From Mycobacterium sp. DL99 (GTDB taxonomy: Bacteria > Actinomycetota > Actinomycetes > Mycobacteriales > Mycobacteriaceae), in the NCBI RefSeq assembly GCF_004762045.1, contig NZ_SJOM01000007.1, positions 425,818 to 489,817 on the forward strand: a stretch of 64,000 nt of DNA, written 5' to 3'. Position numbers and translations under genes: made by a program. Below, in pieces: positions 43,721-51,580 of this stretch (positions are counted from its first letter, which is position 1; the number at the start of each line of letters is the position of its first letter). Below the pieces are notes generated by a model. It was given only the letters and a program-made list of their open reading frames with translations. It was not told the DNA's origin and made no database searches.

Positions 43721-44448
43721 GCCGTTCGACGAAACGCACTGGGCGCCAACGTGACCGACAGTCAACCGCCTCCACAAACGTCGTTGACGCACCGAGTTCA
43801 ATTGCGGAACCCTCAGTGGAGCAACAGGGCCGAGATGAGAGCATCCCCACTGCCGCCGAGCCTACAGGCGCATCGGATCCGGCCGAGAGCACCGTAGCGG
43901 TGGAAGGGGTGGACAACGAGGCGTCCGGATGTGACGAGACAAAACCCACGGAGTGTCCACGACGCCGGCCAGTGCTGCACATTCTGATCTTTACGGCCTT
44001 GCCGATACTTGCGATGCTCCTCGCGAGCGCCGCTGGATACTTCAAATGGGCCGAAGGCTCCGCACGAGGAGCAGAGACCGCTGCCGCGGAGTCGGTCCGA
44101 GCCGCAACGGACGCTACGATCGCCATGCTCTCCTACGCGCCTGACACTGTCGAGACCCAACTGGGCGCTGCGCGCCAGAACTTGACCGGCGACTTCAAGG
44201 ACGCATACACCCAACTGATCAACGATGTGGTCATCCCAGGGGCTAAGCAACAGCGTGTGACAGCAGTAGCGACCGTGCCGGCAGCGGCAGTCATCTCTGC
44301 TGAGGAAAAGCGCGTAGTGGTAATGCTATTCGTGAATCAGTCGATGACTGTCGGAGAAGATCCGACTGCGAGTTCGACTTCGGCAGTCAGGGAATCTCTT
44401 GTGAAGACAGATGGGCGTTGGTTGGTATCAGAATTCACACCCATATAG
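43717..44448 (+). CDS. Mce-associated membrane protein
   Basis: 243 aa, same architecture as its neighbour: long disordered N-terminus with two Cys, a membrane helix (LIFTALPILAMLLASAAGYF), and a periplasmic domain containing ARQNLTGDFKDAYTQLINDVVIPGAKQQRV, the core of the Mas family. It ends with DGRWLVSEFTPI, the usual last strand. ATG overlaps the first mas stop. Last gene of the mce operon. Confidence 0.85.
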   Translation: MSRSTKRTGRQRDRQSTASTNVVDAPSSIAEPSVEQQGRDESIPTAAEPTGASDPAESTVAVEGVDNEASGCDETKPTECPRRRPVLHILIFTALPILAMLLASAAGYFKWAEGSARGAETAAAESVRAATDATIAMLSYAPDTVETQLGAARQNLTGDFKDAYTQLINDVVIPGAKQQRVTAVATVPAAAVISAEEKRVVVMLFVNQSMTVGEDPTASSTSAVRESLVKTDGRWLVSEFTPI

Positions 44449-44508
44449 CTTCCGCGCATGCATGGCAGCAGCACGTCTGTGGCGAGAACCAGCGGGAGCG
44501 GGCACATT

Positions 44509-44549
44509 AGTTGACAACTGTCACCAATCAGTTAGGGTGGCAGACACCA
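44509..44549 (+). promoter_or_regulatory. paired-dyad operator with embedded promoter (site 3)
   Basis: AGTTGACAACTGTCACC (44509-44525) carries a perfect TGACAnnTGTCA; a degenerate second arm lies at 44538-44549 (TGGCAGACACCA), centres 26 bp apart as in site 1. TTGACA (44511-44516) and TAGGGT (44533-44538), 16 bp apart, match the promoter geometry of site 1. Confidence 0.65.
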
Positions 44550-44575
44550 ATGTGTTGCGGTGAGGGGAATCTGCA

Positions 44576-44611
44576 ATGGCTTTGCCATCAGTAACAGCGA
44601 ATGCTAATTGA
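44576..44611 (+). other. 11-codon leader ORF before the CAP gene
   Basis: ATG 44576 follows GAGGGGAA and encodes MALPSVTANAN; its TGA (44609-44611) overlaps a TTG (44608) that opens the long CAP reading frame (TTGA). It parallels the leader before mceA. May be chance. Confidence 0.3.
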
Positions 44612-44682
44612 TCGTGACCACTTCGGCCCGAAAGTATCTGAATGTCGCGGCGGTCCTCCACGGGATATGGTCCCACTCTCTG

Positions 44683-45195
44683 ATGGACACTTCTGGCAGG
44701 AGAGTCCATGCTCGCTGCGTGAGAGTGGCCGCGGCAACGGTGTTGCTCGTTCTGCCTCTGATAGTTGCCATGGCACCTTCGGCCCGTGCGGACAATCGCA
44801 GGCTCAACAACAGCGTCGTGTCGAATGTATATACCGTGCAGCAACATGCGGGGTGTACCAACGACGTGACCGTCGATCAGCGGCTTCGCCTAGCGGCCCA
44901 GTGGCACGCCGTCGACGTGCTGACCAATCGCGCGCTTGACAGCGACGTGGGCTCAAACGGCTCCACGGCCCAAAATCGCGGTGAAGCAGCGGGTTTCCGT
45001 GGACGAGTCTCAGAAACTGTGGCGATCAATCCGGCCCTGGCCATCAGCGGTATCGAACTGATCAGGCAGTGGTACAACCGACCGGATTATCTGGCAATCA
45101 TGAAGGACTGCGCGAACACGGCGATCGGGGTGTGGTCGGAGAACTCACTGGACCGTACGGTCGTGGTCGCCGTCTACGGTGCCCCCACCGCGTGA
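44683..45195 (+). CDS. secreted CAP-domain protein
   Basis: About 170 aa, exported CAP (SCP/PR-1) domain protein. A signal peptide (VAAATVLLVLPLIVAMAPSARA) precedes a mature part beginning DNRRLNNSVVSNVYTVQQHAGC. The core RLRLAAQWHAVDVLTNRALDSDVGSNGSTAQNRGEAAGF and ETVAINPALAISGIELIRQWY are typical mycobacterial CAP features, with two Cys likely bridged. ATG 44683 is one of several possible starts (TTG 44608, GTG about 44722). CAP proteins can bind sterols and lipids. The shared operator with mceA suggests a role beside the lipid importer. Confidence 0.75.
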   Translation: MDTSGRRVHARCVRVAAATVLLVLPLIVAMAPSARADNRRLNNSVVSNVYTVQQHAGCTNDVTVDQRLRLAAQWHAVDVLTNRALDSDVGSNGSTAQNRGEAAGFRGRVSETVAINPALAISGIELIRQWYNRPDYLAIMKDCANTAIGVWSENSLDRTVVVAVYGAPTA

Positions 45196-45334
45196 TCCCC
45201 GCACCGTGCGCCCACGTAGCGGCTTGCGGCGCCGTCGGTTATTGCTCGTGGGTGATCAACTCAGATTGCGGTTCAGAACACTCCTTGAGTCCTACACGGC
45301 GATGCGCTTGTTCGACGCCTTCATCTAGGCGCAC

Positions 45335-45641
45335 TGAATCGCCCCGGCTTGTCCGGAGACTCACTGGTTTGAGAACTCGACGGTTGGTTGAGTTCGGTGG
45401 TGGCAGTAGTACAACGCCTCGCACTCGGCTGGTGGTATGTCCCCGCAGTATGCGTAGAGGCGGCGATGGTTGAACCAGTCCACCCATTCCAAGGGTGCGA
45501 CTTCGACCTGGTCAACGGAGCGCCACGGCCCGAACGGCTTGATCAGCTCCGTCTTGTGCAGCCCGTTGATGGTCTCGGCCAAGGCATTGTCGTAAGAGTT
45601 GCCGGTGGCCCGGATCGAGGCATCGATGCCGGCCATGCGAT
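45335..45641 (-). mobile_element. IS3-family element C fragment
   Basis: Terminal 307 bp of the element found whole at 62728 onwards. It begins with the same end TGAATCGCCCCGGC and holds the OrfB C-terminus (45361-45636: GNSYDNALAETINGLHKTELIKP ... FNHRRLYAYCGDIPPAECEALYY). Homology stops abruptly near 45641. The next 265 bp (45642-45906) hold no recognisable gene. Confidence 0.75.
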
Positions 45642-45906
45642 GCCAAACGCCCCGAACGTCAATGTGGACTGGTCCCAGCGGGACCTGACGCGCAGTGTTC
45701 GGCTGTTCTAGGTAATCGTTGGCTACGGTGGTGCGGTCCGAATCCTATTGAGGCGCAATGAATATATAACCTGATGGTCTGAGTGTCCCCCGGATCTGGC
45801 GGGCGTTGCCTTCCTTAAGCACCCAACTGAACGTGGCGTGTCAGCGTCGGCTGTTGGATCCGCCCACTCTTGCTGTACTACTTCCGAAAATCCCTGTCTG
45901 ATCTGC

Positions 45907-45950
45907 CAACCGAATAGCCTGCCCTACTAATAGGGCAGGCTATTCGGTTG
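45907..45950. promoter_or_regulatory. 20-bp perfect inverted repeat before the XRE gene
   Basis: Arms of 20 bp at 45907-45926 and 45931-45950 are perfectly complementary around the 4-bp centre CTAA; the inner part is TAGCCTGCCCTA / TAGGGCAGGCTA. It ends 20 bp before the regulator's start and has no T-run. It is most likely an operator or a strong hairpin in its leader. Confidence 0.6.
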
Positions 45951-45970
45951 CTTCGCTGGGTAGTGGAGGC

Positions 45971-46312
45971 GTGCCGACCCGACCCAGTCAGACAGATCCT
46001 CATCGAGCCGAGTTGTGGGCGCGCCGCAGGCGCGCGGTGGGTTTGCGGATCCGGACCTTGAGGCTCCAACAAGGACTCACCCAAGAAGCGCTCGCTCTTC
46101 AGTCGGGTGTCACCCGCAACGTGCTTATCAACGTCGAGCACGGCAAGCGGGGATTGCTGTTTGAGCTGCTTTTCGATCTCGCAGATGCGCTTGGAGTTCC
46201 CGTGAGCGACCTGTTCGAGGAGTTGGGGGAACCTAAGCTCCCCAACATGGCGGCCTCACGGCAAGTATGGAGGTCGTTGCTAACGCTGCGTGACCGGCGT
46301 AGCAGGCATTGA
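45971..46312 (+). CDS. XRE family transcriptional regulator
   Basis: 113 aa single-domain repressor-like protein. Residues about 23-82 form the XRE helix-turn-helix (GLRIRTLRLQQGLTQEALALQSGVTRNVLINVEHGKRG ... ALGVPVSDLFEEL). GTG 45971 is preceded by GGAGG but only 1 nt away, so GTG 46037 is an alternative. The perfect palindrome just upstream suggests autoregulation. It is flanked by IS fragments on both sides, so its original partner gene may be lost. Confidence 0.75.
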   Translation: MPTRPSQTDPHRAELWARRRRAVGLRIRTLRLQQGLTQEALALQSGVTRNVLINVEHGKRGLLFELLFDLADALGVPVSDLFEELGEPKLPNMAASRQVWRSLLTLRDRRSRH

Positions 46313-46340
46313 CTGTTGAATGATCGCGGTGACGGCACCG

Positions 46341-46433
46341 CCCGGGATGATCGTTTGAGTCGCCCATCGCGGTGACCTGGGAAAGCGAGAACCCGAGATC
46401 GGTCAGCCGTTTGATGCGGACCAACTGAACTAG
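46341..46433 (-). pseudogene. MerR regulator fragment
   Basis: About 31 codons read LVQLVRIKRLTDLGFSLSQV then TAMGDSNDHPG, the second half of a MerR DNA-binding domain. It matches 19 of 28 residues of the MerR protein at 56741. Both ends are lost: the upstream side is cut near the IS3-A remnant at about 46450 and the downstream side runs into unrelated sequence. Confidence 0.6.
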
Positions 46434-46449
46434 GCCGGTTGAGAGGGAC

Positions 46450-46650
46450 CACCAAATGGGTCCCTCTCAACCTCTTTGAGTTCCTGGCCGCCTCCCAGCA
46501 GCTTGTTGCCCTCGGCCAGCTTGCGGATGATCTGAACCGGCGTATGCCGCCGGCGCTTGTTCGATGCCATGTCGTTGTCGATTCTTCCTGCTCAAACACC
46601 TGGGCATCAGAGTCGAACAACGACTTGACCACTACGACGGGCTCACCTGA
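46450..46650 (-). mobile_element. IS3-family element A remnant (copy 3)
   Basis: Keeps the right end (ACTACGACGGGCTCACCTGA) and the first 32 or so codons of OrfA from ATG 46570 (MASNKRRRHTPVQIIRKLAEG), then jumps at about 46475 to an inverted piece of the opposite terminus. The junction forms a hairpin TTGAGAGGGACC (46439-46450) / GGTCCCTCTCAA (46459-46470). Confidence 0.65.
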
Positions 46651-46825
46651 CGATTGCTTATCGACAGCCAGGATTCCTCCGTCGGCTTGCGTCGGGTGGC
46701 GCGGCAGATGTCTAGGAATCGAAAGACTGGATCGGATGCAGCGACGTCCAGCGCCGACAAAACGCGTTTGTCCCGGGCCCGAGACGTTTCACAAACTAAT
46801 TGTCCAGCTGTGTATTTCGAACGAA

Positions 46826-47158
46826 TCACAGGTCGAGTACCAGTGTTGAACCGGGGGTGGCCGACGATACGCAGATCAGAATGTCACCACGATGTTTCTC
46901 GTCATCGGTCAGTACGGCGTCCCCGTGTATCGGCGTTCCTCGGATCACGTGCGCTTTGCATGTCCCGCAGATTCCGTTGCGGCAGAAGAATTCAGGGTGA
47001 ATTCCAGCCCTTTCGAGAGCGGGGAGAATGGGCCCGCCACCCGCTGTCTCGACGGTCGTGCCGACCCGAAGCAACCGGATCGTGTATCCAGACGGTGAAT
47101 TGGGATGGGTCGGTGATGTGTTCTGCTTCGAGAACAATCGCATCATCGAACCGGGCAT
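46826..47158 (-). CDS. 2Fe-2S ferredoxin-like protein
   Basis: 110 aa plant-type [2Fe-2S] domain. The cluster ligands are in CRNGICGTCKAHVIRGTP and a last Cys in DILICVSSA, giving the C-x4-C-x2-C...C pattern; residues before are YTIRLLRVGTTVETAGGGPILPALERAGI. ATG 47158 overlaps the upstream oxygenase stop by 16 bp. It probably passes electrons to that partner. A reductase is not in the window. Confidence 0.75.
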   Translation of the reverse strand: MPGSMMRLFSKQNTSPTHPNSPSGYTIRLLRVGTTVETAGGGPILPALERAGIHPEFFCRNGICGTCKAHVIRGTPIHGDAVLTDDEKHRGDILICVSSATPGSTLVLDL

Positions 47159-48510
47159 CTACCGAAACTGGCAGGGTCAGATGCAGCGGCGATGGTCGTA
47201 TCGTGATGTGTGTAGCCGGTGTGTAGCGACTTTTTCTGTTTCTGTACCACGTAGTGATAGCGCTTGTCGTAGTGCCGTGCGCGGTTCGCAAGCCGGCGCT
47301 GCGCGTCGGGCAGCGCATCAAGCAGCCGACGGTAGGCGATGTTGGTTTGGACGACTAGCTTGATTTGCGCACGCATGAGGGGAACCCAGAGTTTCCAGAG
47401 CTTGCGGTACCGCGGCGCCCCGCTGACGAGATCCTGCGCCACTTTGTCTGACGCGAAGTAGGCTGCGGCCGCGATGCCGTAGCGGGCATAGATCTTGGCG
47501 GGGACGCGCGATTGGAACGGCATGTTCTCGATCGCCTCGTCGGCGACATTACCGAACCCGACTGTCGCATATGACGGGCCACCTGCGTGCCTGCCCATGT
47601 AGTCGGCGATGATCGCACCGTCGATGGCGGTCATAGGAATGATGTCTGGTGCGGCCCCGAATACGTAACTGATGTATGACCAGTAGCGCATTACGGAGTC
47701 GAGTTCGGAGATGGTTCTGACACGGCCGTGCTGGTGATCGATCAGTGGGGGAATGAGCCCGAACGAAACCCCGGCCCCCATAGTCTGTGCAGTCGAGATC
47801 GGGTTCCCGTGATGTGCGAAATGTTCGTCGCCCCACAACCTGCGCAGACCAAGCCGGACCTGAGCATGCATCAGACGCACACGTACGGTCGCCTTGAACG
47901 GTTCGCTGAAACGGTCGATGAACTCGGGCTTGGTAGCTTCATAGAACCACTGCAAGGTCTCAACGTTGCGCAAAGTGAACGAGTTCTGAAACCGACCCGT
48001 TGCCCAGGTTGCCATCGATACCTCATCAGCGACAAACGTTCCCAGACTGTCCATCAGGAACATGCCAGCAATGCCGGCGGCGGAGGAGTCGATCCACAGG
48101 CGCCGACCGCGTTCCCAGTCCTCGGGATCGAACCACTCTGGCTTGACGTCCAGACCGGCGAACAAGTCGACGAGCACCTGCGGGGCGTCGTCAACAGAGG
48201 CAATGCCTTGATCGAGTATCTGGTCCAGCAGCCGCCGACCATCTGCACCATGATCTCGGATGTACTCAGCCACGGGGTCCATCAGCGCATCGCCCTGCCA
48301 GTAGTGGTCGACGAACCGATCGAGCAAATCCTGCTGTTCGGCCGTGAGCCGGTCCGGAACTATCGATCCCAAAAAACGATCCTCCTGCCAGCCAACAGTT
48401 AACGACATGCGTGGAGGTGCGCCCCGGTACGACATTCCGGGCCGATACACATAATCTAGCTCAGCCCCGACGCTCGTCGACGCGTCTGTATTCGAGATTC
48501 CGGTGGTCAT
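47143..48510 (-). CDS. oxygenase MpaB family protein (DUF2236)
   Basis: 455 aa DUF2236/MpaB-like protein. The segment FKATVRVRLMHAQVRLGLRRLW contains the Arg/His motif thought to bind haem in this family, followed by ISTAQTMGAGVSFGLIPP and SYISYVFGAAPDIIP. The family includes latex-clearing protein-like and mycophenolic-acid-pathway oxygenases. ATG 48510. It is translationally coupled to a ferredoxin, which suggests that the oxygenase draws electrons from it. Substrate unknown; possibly an isoprenoid or sterol side chain. Confidence 0.75.
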   Translation of the reverse strand: MTTGISNTDASTSVGAELDYVYRPGMSYRGAPPRMSLTVGWQEDRFLGSIVPDRLTAEQQDLLDRFVDHYWQGDALMDPVAEYIRDHGADGRRLLDQILDQGIASVDDAPQVLVDLFAGLDVKPEWFDPEDWERGRRLWIDSSAAGIAGMFLMDSLGTFVADEVSMATWATGRFQNSFTLRNVETLQWFYEATKPEFIDRFSEPFKATVRVRLMHAQVRLGLRRLWGDEHFAHHGNPISTAQTMGAGVSFGLIPPLIDHQHGRVRTISELDSVMRYWSYISYVFGAAPDIIPMTAIDGAIIADYMGRHAGGPSYATVGFGNVADEAIENMPFQSRVPAKIYARYGIAAAAYFASDKVAQDLVSGAPRYRKLWKLWVPLMRAQIKLVVQTNIAYRRLLDALPDAQRRLANRARHYDKRYHYVVQKQKKSLHTGYTHHDTTIAAASDPASFGRCPVR

Positions 48511-49017
48511 GGCGTCAACCCTAAAAGGGCTGGGTACTCACCTACTACTCACTTTCGAACCTGCCAAACCCCCGGCAGCGCCGCGCTCAAACCGCGCGCC
48601 TACCTGCAGATACAAGAAACCGCGCCGATAAAGTCGTGCCTCCAGGCCCACTCTTACCACCACAGCTCACCTTCACATCAACTTCCCGGCTGCCACATGA
48701 AGCGAATCACGATGGCAGAAAGCCACCCCCACGAGGACTGCACAGGGACCACGGCCGTCACCCCCCGTTCGCCCGCGTCGTGCGCTCGGCCTGAGTTCAT
48801 CGCCATGTGCCACAAGATATCTCCCGGAACATGTTCAAATACGGATGCTCAGTCGTAGCCTCGGCGAGTTCATGGCTGGGTCAGCGTTTATCGCCGCCGC
48901 AAGTCAGTACTCGCGGCGCAGCTCCAAAACCAGTGATCCGCAACGTCGCGATCCATTTGTGAAATGCAGGCTCCTCGTCGGTGAACTACAACCGAAACCG
49001 AAACCCATCAACGTCTT
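48511..49017. other. non-coding stretch upstream of the MpaB gene
   Basis: About 500 bp without a convincing gene on either strand. The only structure noted is the 10-bp palindrome GAACATGTTC at 48827-48836. It ends at the IS3-B element. Confidence 0.4.
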
Positions 49018-49071
49018 TGAACCACCCCGGGTTTGATGCACACCTTCTTTCGAGGGAAGGTTGTTGGCATC

Positions 49072-49383
49072 ATGCCGAAGAAGTACGACGAGGAGTTCAA
49101 GGCCCGGGCGGTGCGGTTGGTCAGCGATCATGCCGAGGAGTACGACACCCGCACGGCCTGTTTGGAGGCAGTGGCTAAGCGTTTGGGTGTTTCGTACGAA
49201 TCGCTGCGCCGCTGGATCAACCAGAGCGAGGTCGATACCGGTCAGCGCGACGGGGTGCCCAGCGACGTGGCACGCGAGTTGCGGGAGCTCAAGCGCAAGA
49301 ACCGGGACCTTGAGGAAACCATCGAAATCCTCAAGGCGGCAACAAGTTTCTTCGCGCGGGAGAGCGACCCGCGACGCCGCTGA
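49072..49383 (+). CDS. IS3 element B OrfA
   Basis: 103 aa helix-turn-helix protein (MPKKYDEEFKARAVRLVSDH ... AVAKRLGVSYESLRRWINQSEVD) with a C-terminal coiled coil (ELKRKNRDLEETIEILKAATSFFARE). It ends 6 bp before the OrfB frame; the two are normally joined by -1 frameshifting near the FFARE codons. Start ATG 49072. Confidence 0.85.
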   Translation: MPKKYDEEFKARAVRLVSDHAEEYDTRTACLEAVAKRLGVSYESLRRWINQSEVDTGQRDGVPSDVARELRELKRKNRDLEETIEILKAATSFFARESDPRRR

Positions 49384-49388
49384 TCTGT

Positions 49389-50342
49389 GTGTTCATCGCC
49401 GAGCATCGTGCTCGGTTCGGGGTCGCTTCGATCTGCCGCGTGCTGTCCGAGCATGGCTGCCAGATTGCCCCGAGAACCTTCTACGCGTGGCTCTCGCGGC
49501 CACCGTCAGCGCGGGCGTTGTGGGACACCGTGATCACGCAGGTGCTGGCCGGCTACTACGAGCCCGACGAATGCGGTCGCCGCGCACCCGAATCGCTGTA
49601 CGGGGCGACCAAGATGTGGGCCCACCTGCAACGTCAGGGCATCACCGTGGCCCGCTGCACCGTGGAGCGGTTGATGCGGGCCAATGGTTGGCGTGGGGTC
49701 ACCCGGCGCAAGAAGGTCCGCACCACCATCGCTGATCCGGCCGCCGGGCGGGCACCGGACCTGGTGGACCGCCAGTTCACCGTGCCCGCGCCGAACCGGC
49801 TGCTGGTCGCTGATTTCACCTACGTGCGCCTGGCTGCTGGCACGTTTGTGTACACCGCGTTCGCCATCGATGCCTACGCGGGGCGGATCGTGGGCTGGAC
49901 CTGCTCGGCGGGCAAGCGCGATGCCTTCGTGCGTCGGGCGATCCGCCACGCCGCCGAACTTCGGCGTCGTGAAGGTAATCCATTGTTGGGCAGCACTATT
50001 CACCACTCCGACGCAGGCTCTCAATACACGTCGGTGAAGTTCGGGGAAACCCTGTCCTTATCCGGGTTGGTGCCGTCGATCGGATCGGTCGGCGACGCCT
50101 ACGACAACGCGCTGGCCGAGACCACGATCGGGCTGTACAAGAACGAAGCCGTCCGTGACGATTCACCGTTCCGCCGTGGCCCGCTGCATCGGTTGACCGA
50201 CGTGGAACTACTCACCGCCGAGTGGGTGCACTGGTACAACACCGAACGGCTCATGCACCGCCTGGGACGCATCCCACCGGTCGAGTACGAGACGCACTAT
50301 TACTCTACGAACACAGCCCAATCCGAGGCTGCACACCCATAA
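49389..50342 (+). CDS. IS3 element B OrfB transposase
   Basis: 317 aa integrase-core transposase. HTH_21 region (YGATKMWAHLQRQGITVARCTVERLMRANGW), first catalytic Asp in LLVADFTYV, second in IHHSDAGSQYTS, and Glu in YDNALAETTIGLYKNE. All three DDE residues are present and the frame is complete, so it should be active. In vivo it is probably made as an OrfAB fusion. Confidence 0.9.
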   Translation: MFIAEHRARFGVASICRVLSEHGCQIAPRTFYAWLSRPPSARALWDTVITQVLAGYYEPDECGRRAPESLYGATKMWAHLQRQGITVARCTVERLMRANGWRGVTRRKKVRTTIADPAAGRAPDLVDRQFTVPAPNRLLVADFTYVRLAAGTFVYTAFAIDAYAGRIVGWTCSAGKRDAFVRRAIRHAAELRRREGNPLLGSTIHHSDAGSQYTSVKFGETLSLSGLVPSIGSVGDAYDNALAETTIGLYKNEAVRDDSPFRRGPLHRLTDVELLTAEWVHWYNTERLMHRLGRIPPVEYETHYYSTNTAQSEAAHP

Positions 50343-50607
50343 ACCGGTGTGCATCAAACCCGGGGTGGTTCACCTGTGGCATCCTGGATCGTTGGCAGCG
50401 TTCGGATCAGTTTCTGTCTGGACGACACCGAGGCCACGATAGGCTGCCGAGCAAGCCCTGGAACTCGACTGGCGGGACTGCTCGGGAAACTGTTTGTGGC
50501 TGAACGGACCGCCGGCTGCCTAGCCGCCAAGTAGTGGCGAACCCGTTGTTCTCGACATTTGTTCAGTTCACCGCCATCGGACGTAGTCGCTGACGAACGG
50601 AGACGTC

Positions 50608-51252
50608 ATGCCGAGTCGGCAACGCACCACACCAACCCAGCAGCGATCGGAGGCGACTGTCGACGCGATCCTCGACGCCGCCGAGCGCGTCCTAGCTGAA
50701 GATGGGTACAGACGTTTCTCCACTAACCGGATAGCTAAAGTCGCAAGTTTTAGCATCGGCACGGTCTACCGCTACTTCGCTGACAAAGCGGCGATCATTG
50801 AGGCGATGCGCGCGCGAGCCGAAGCGGACATAATGCGCCAGCTGACTGACGCGGTTGTTCAGATGAAGGAAATAGAGTCCAGCGAAGTCGCCGTTACCAC
50901 TTTTCTCAGAGCGCTGATCGAGGCGCTCGAGGCCCACGCTGACGTATTACAAGCCGTTTCCAATGAGCTGCCTTTCGGCGCGCAATTCAACGTGTTACCT
51001 GATGCCGAGCGGCAGCTGGGCGATCTCGTGCGGCTTGCAGTCGAAACCCGAGTCCCCCATATAGACTCTGACAAGCTCGATGCGACGCTGTACCTTTCGA
51101 TCGGCGCAACGCTTGCCGTGGCGACACGCATAGCCATCGGCCGCCCCAGTGGAATCAGCCGTGACCTTCTTATTGAGACCGCCAACGAGGTAACTCTGCC
51201 GTACGCCCGGCTGCTGGAATCGCAGCCGGGATCGCAGGGTCGCAATCGCTGA
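50608..51252 (+). CDS. TetR family transcriptional regulator
   Basis: 214 aa. HTH at about residues 18-62 (AILDAAERVLAEDGYRRFSTNRIAKVASFSIGTVYRYFADKAAI), followed by a helical ligand domain. ATG 50608 has GGAGACG upstream. It is isolated between two IS elements, so the genes it controlled may have moved. No TGACAnnTGTCA dyad lies upstream; the nearest is a weak CGACATTTGTTCA near 50554. The 300 bp after it (51253-51552) show no gene. Confidence 0.8.
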   Translation: MPSRQRTTPTQQRSEATVDAILDAAERVLAEDGYRRFSTNRIAKVASFSIGTVYRYFADKAAIIEAMRARAEADIMRQLTDAVVQMKEIESSEVAVTTFLRALIEALEAHADVLQAVSNELPFGAQFNVLPDAERQLGDLVRLAVETRVPHIDSDKLDATLYLSIGATLAVATRIAIGRPSGISRDLLIETANEVTLPYARLLESQPGSQGRNR

Positions 51253-51580
51253 GCGGCGATGAGTTTGCCGCCGTCGTGGTGTCGTCATCTGTGAATACGG
51301 CAGGGTAACCGAGACTGGGCATCATGAGCGGGAAGCAGGCTCACCCATTCGTCACGCCAGCTACCCTCGCGAGGACATCTGAGACCATCGGACGTCGAAA
51401 TGGCCCTTCTCCCATTCGGTCACCGATGGAGCTTCACCGTTGTACGGGCGACTGTGACGCAACTATATGTGTCGTCAGGTCCGATGTCTCGGACGGCCAT
51501 CTCGTGGCACTGATCATCGAAGAGTGTCAATGCCCGGCGGTCAACGCGCGTATGAGGGGGCCTATTTGGTGGTCCAGTCG

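Larger units (their letters stand above)
49018..50372 (+). mobile_element. IS3-family element B, apparently intact
   Basis: 1355 bp with perfect 27-bp terminal inverted repeats (49018-49044 and 50346-50372) that begin TGAACCACCCCGGG. Both transposase frames are open. No 3-bp target duplication is visible (flanks CTT and CCT), which suggests rearrangement after insertion. Confidence 0.9.

Noticed and set aside
49015..50375. Target-site duplication around IS3 element B
   Set aside because: The three flanking bases differ (CTT and CCT), so no duplication can be claimed.
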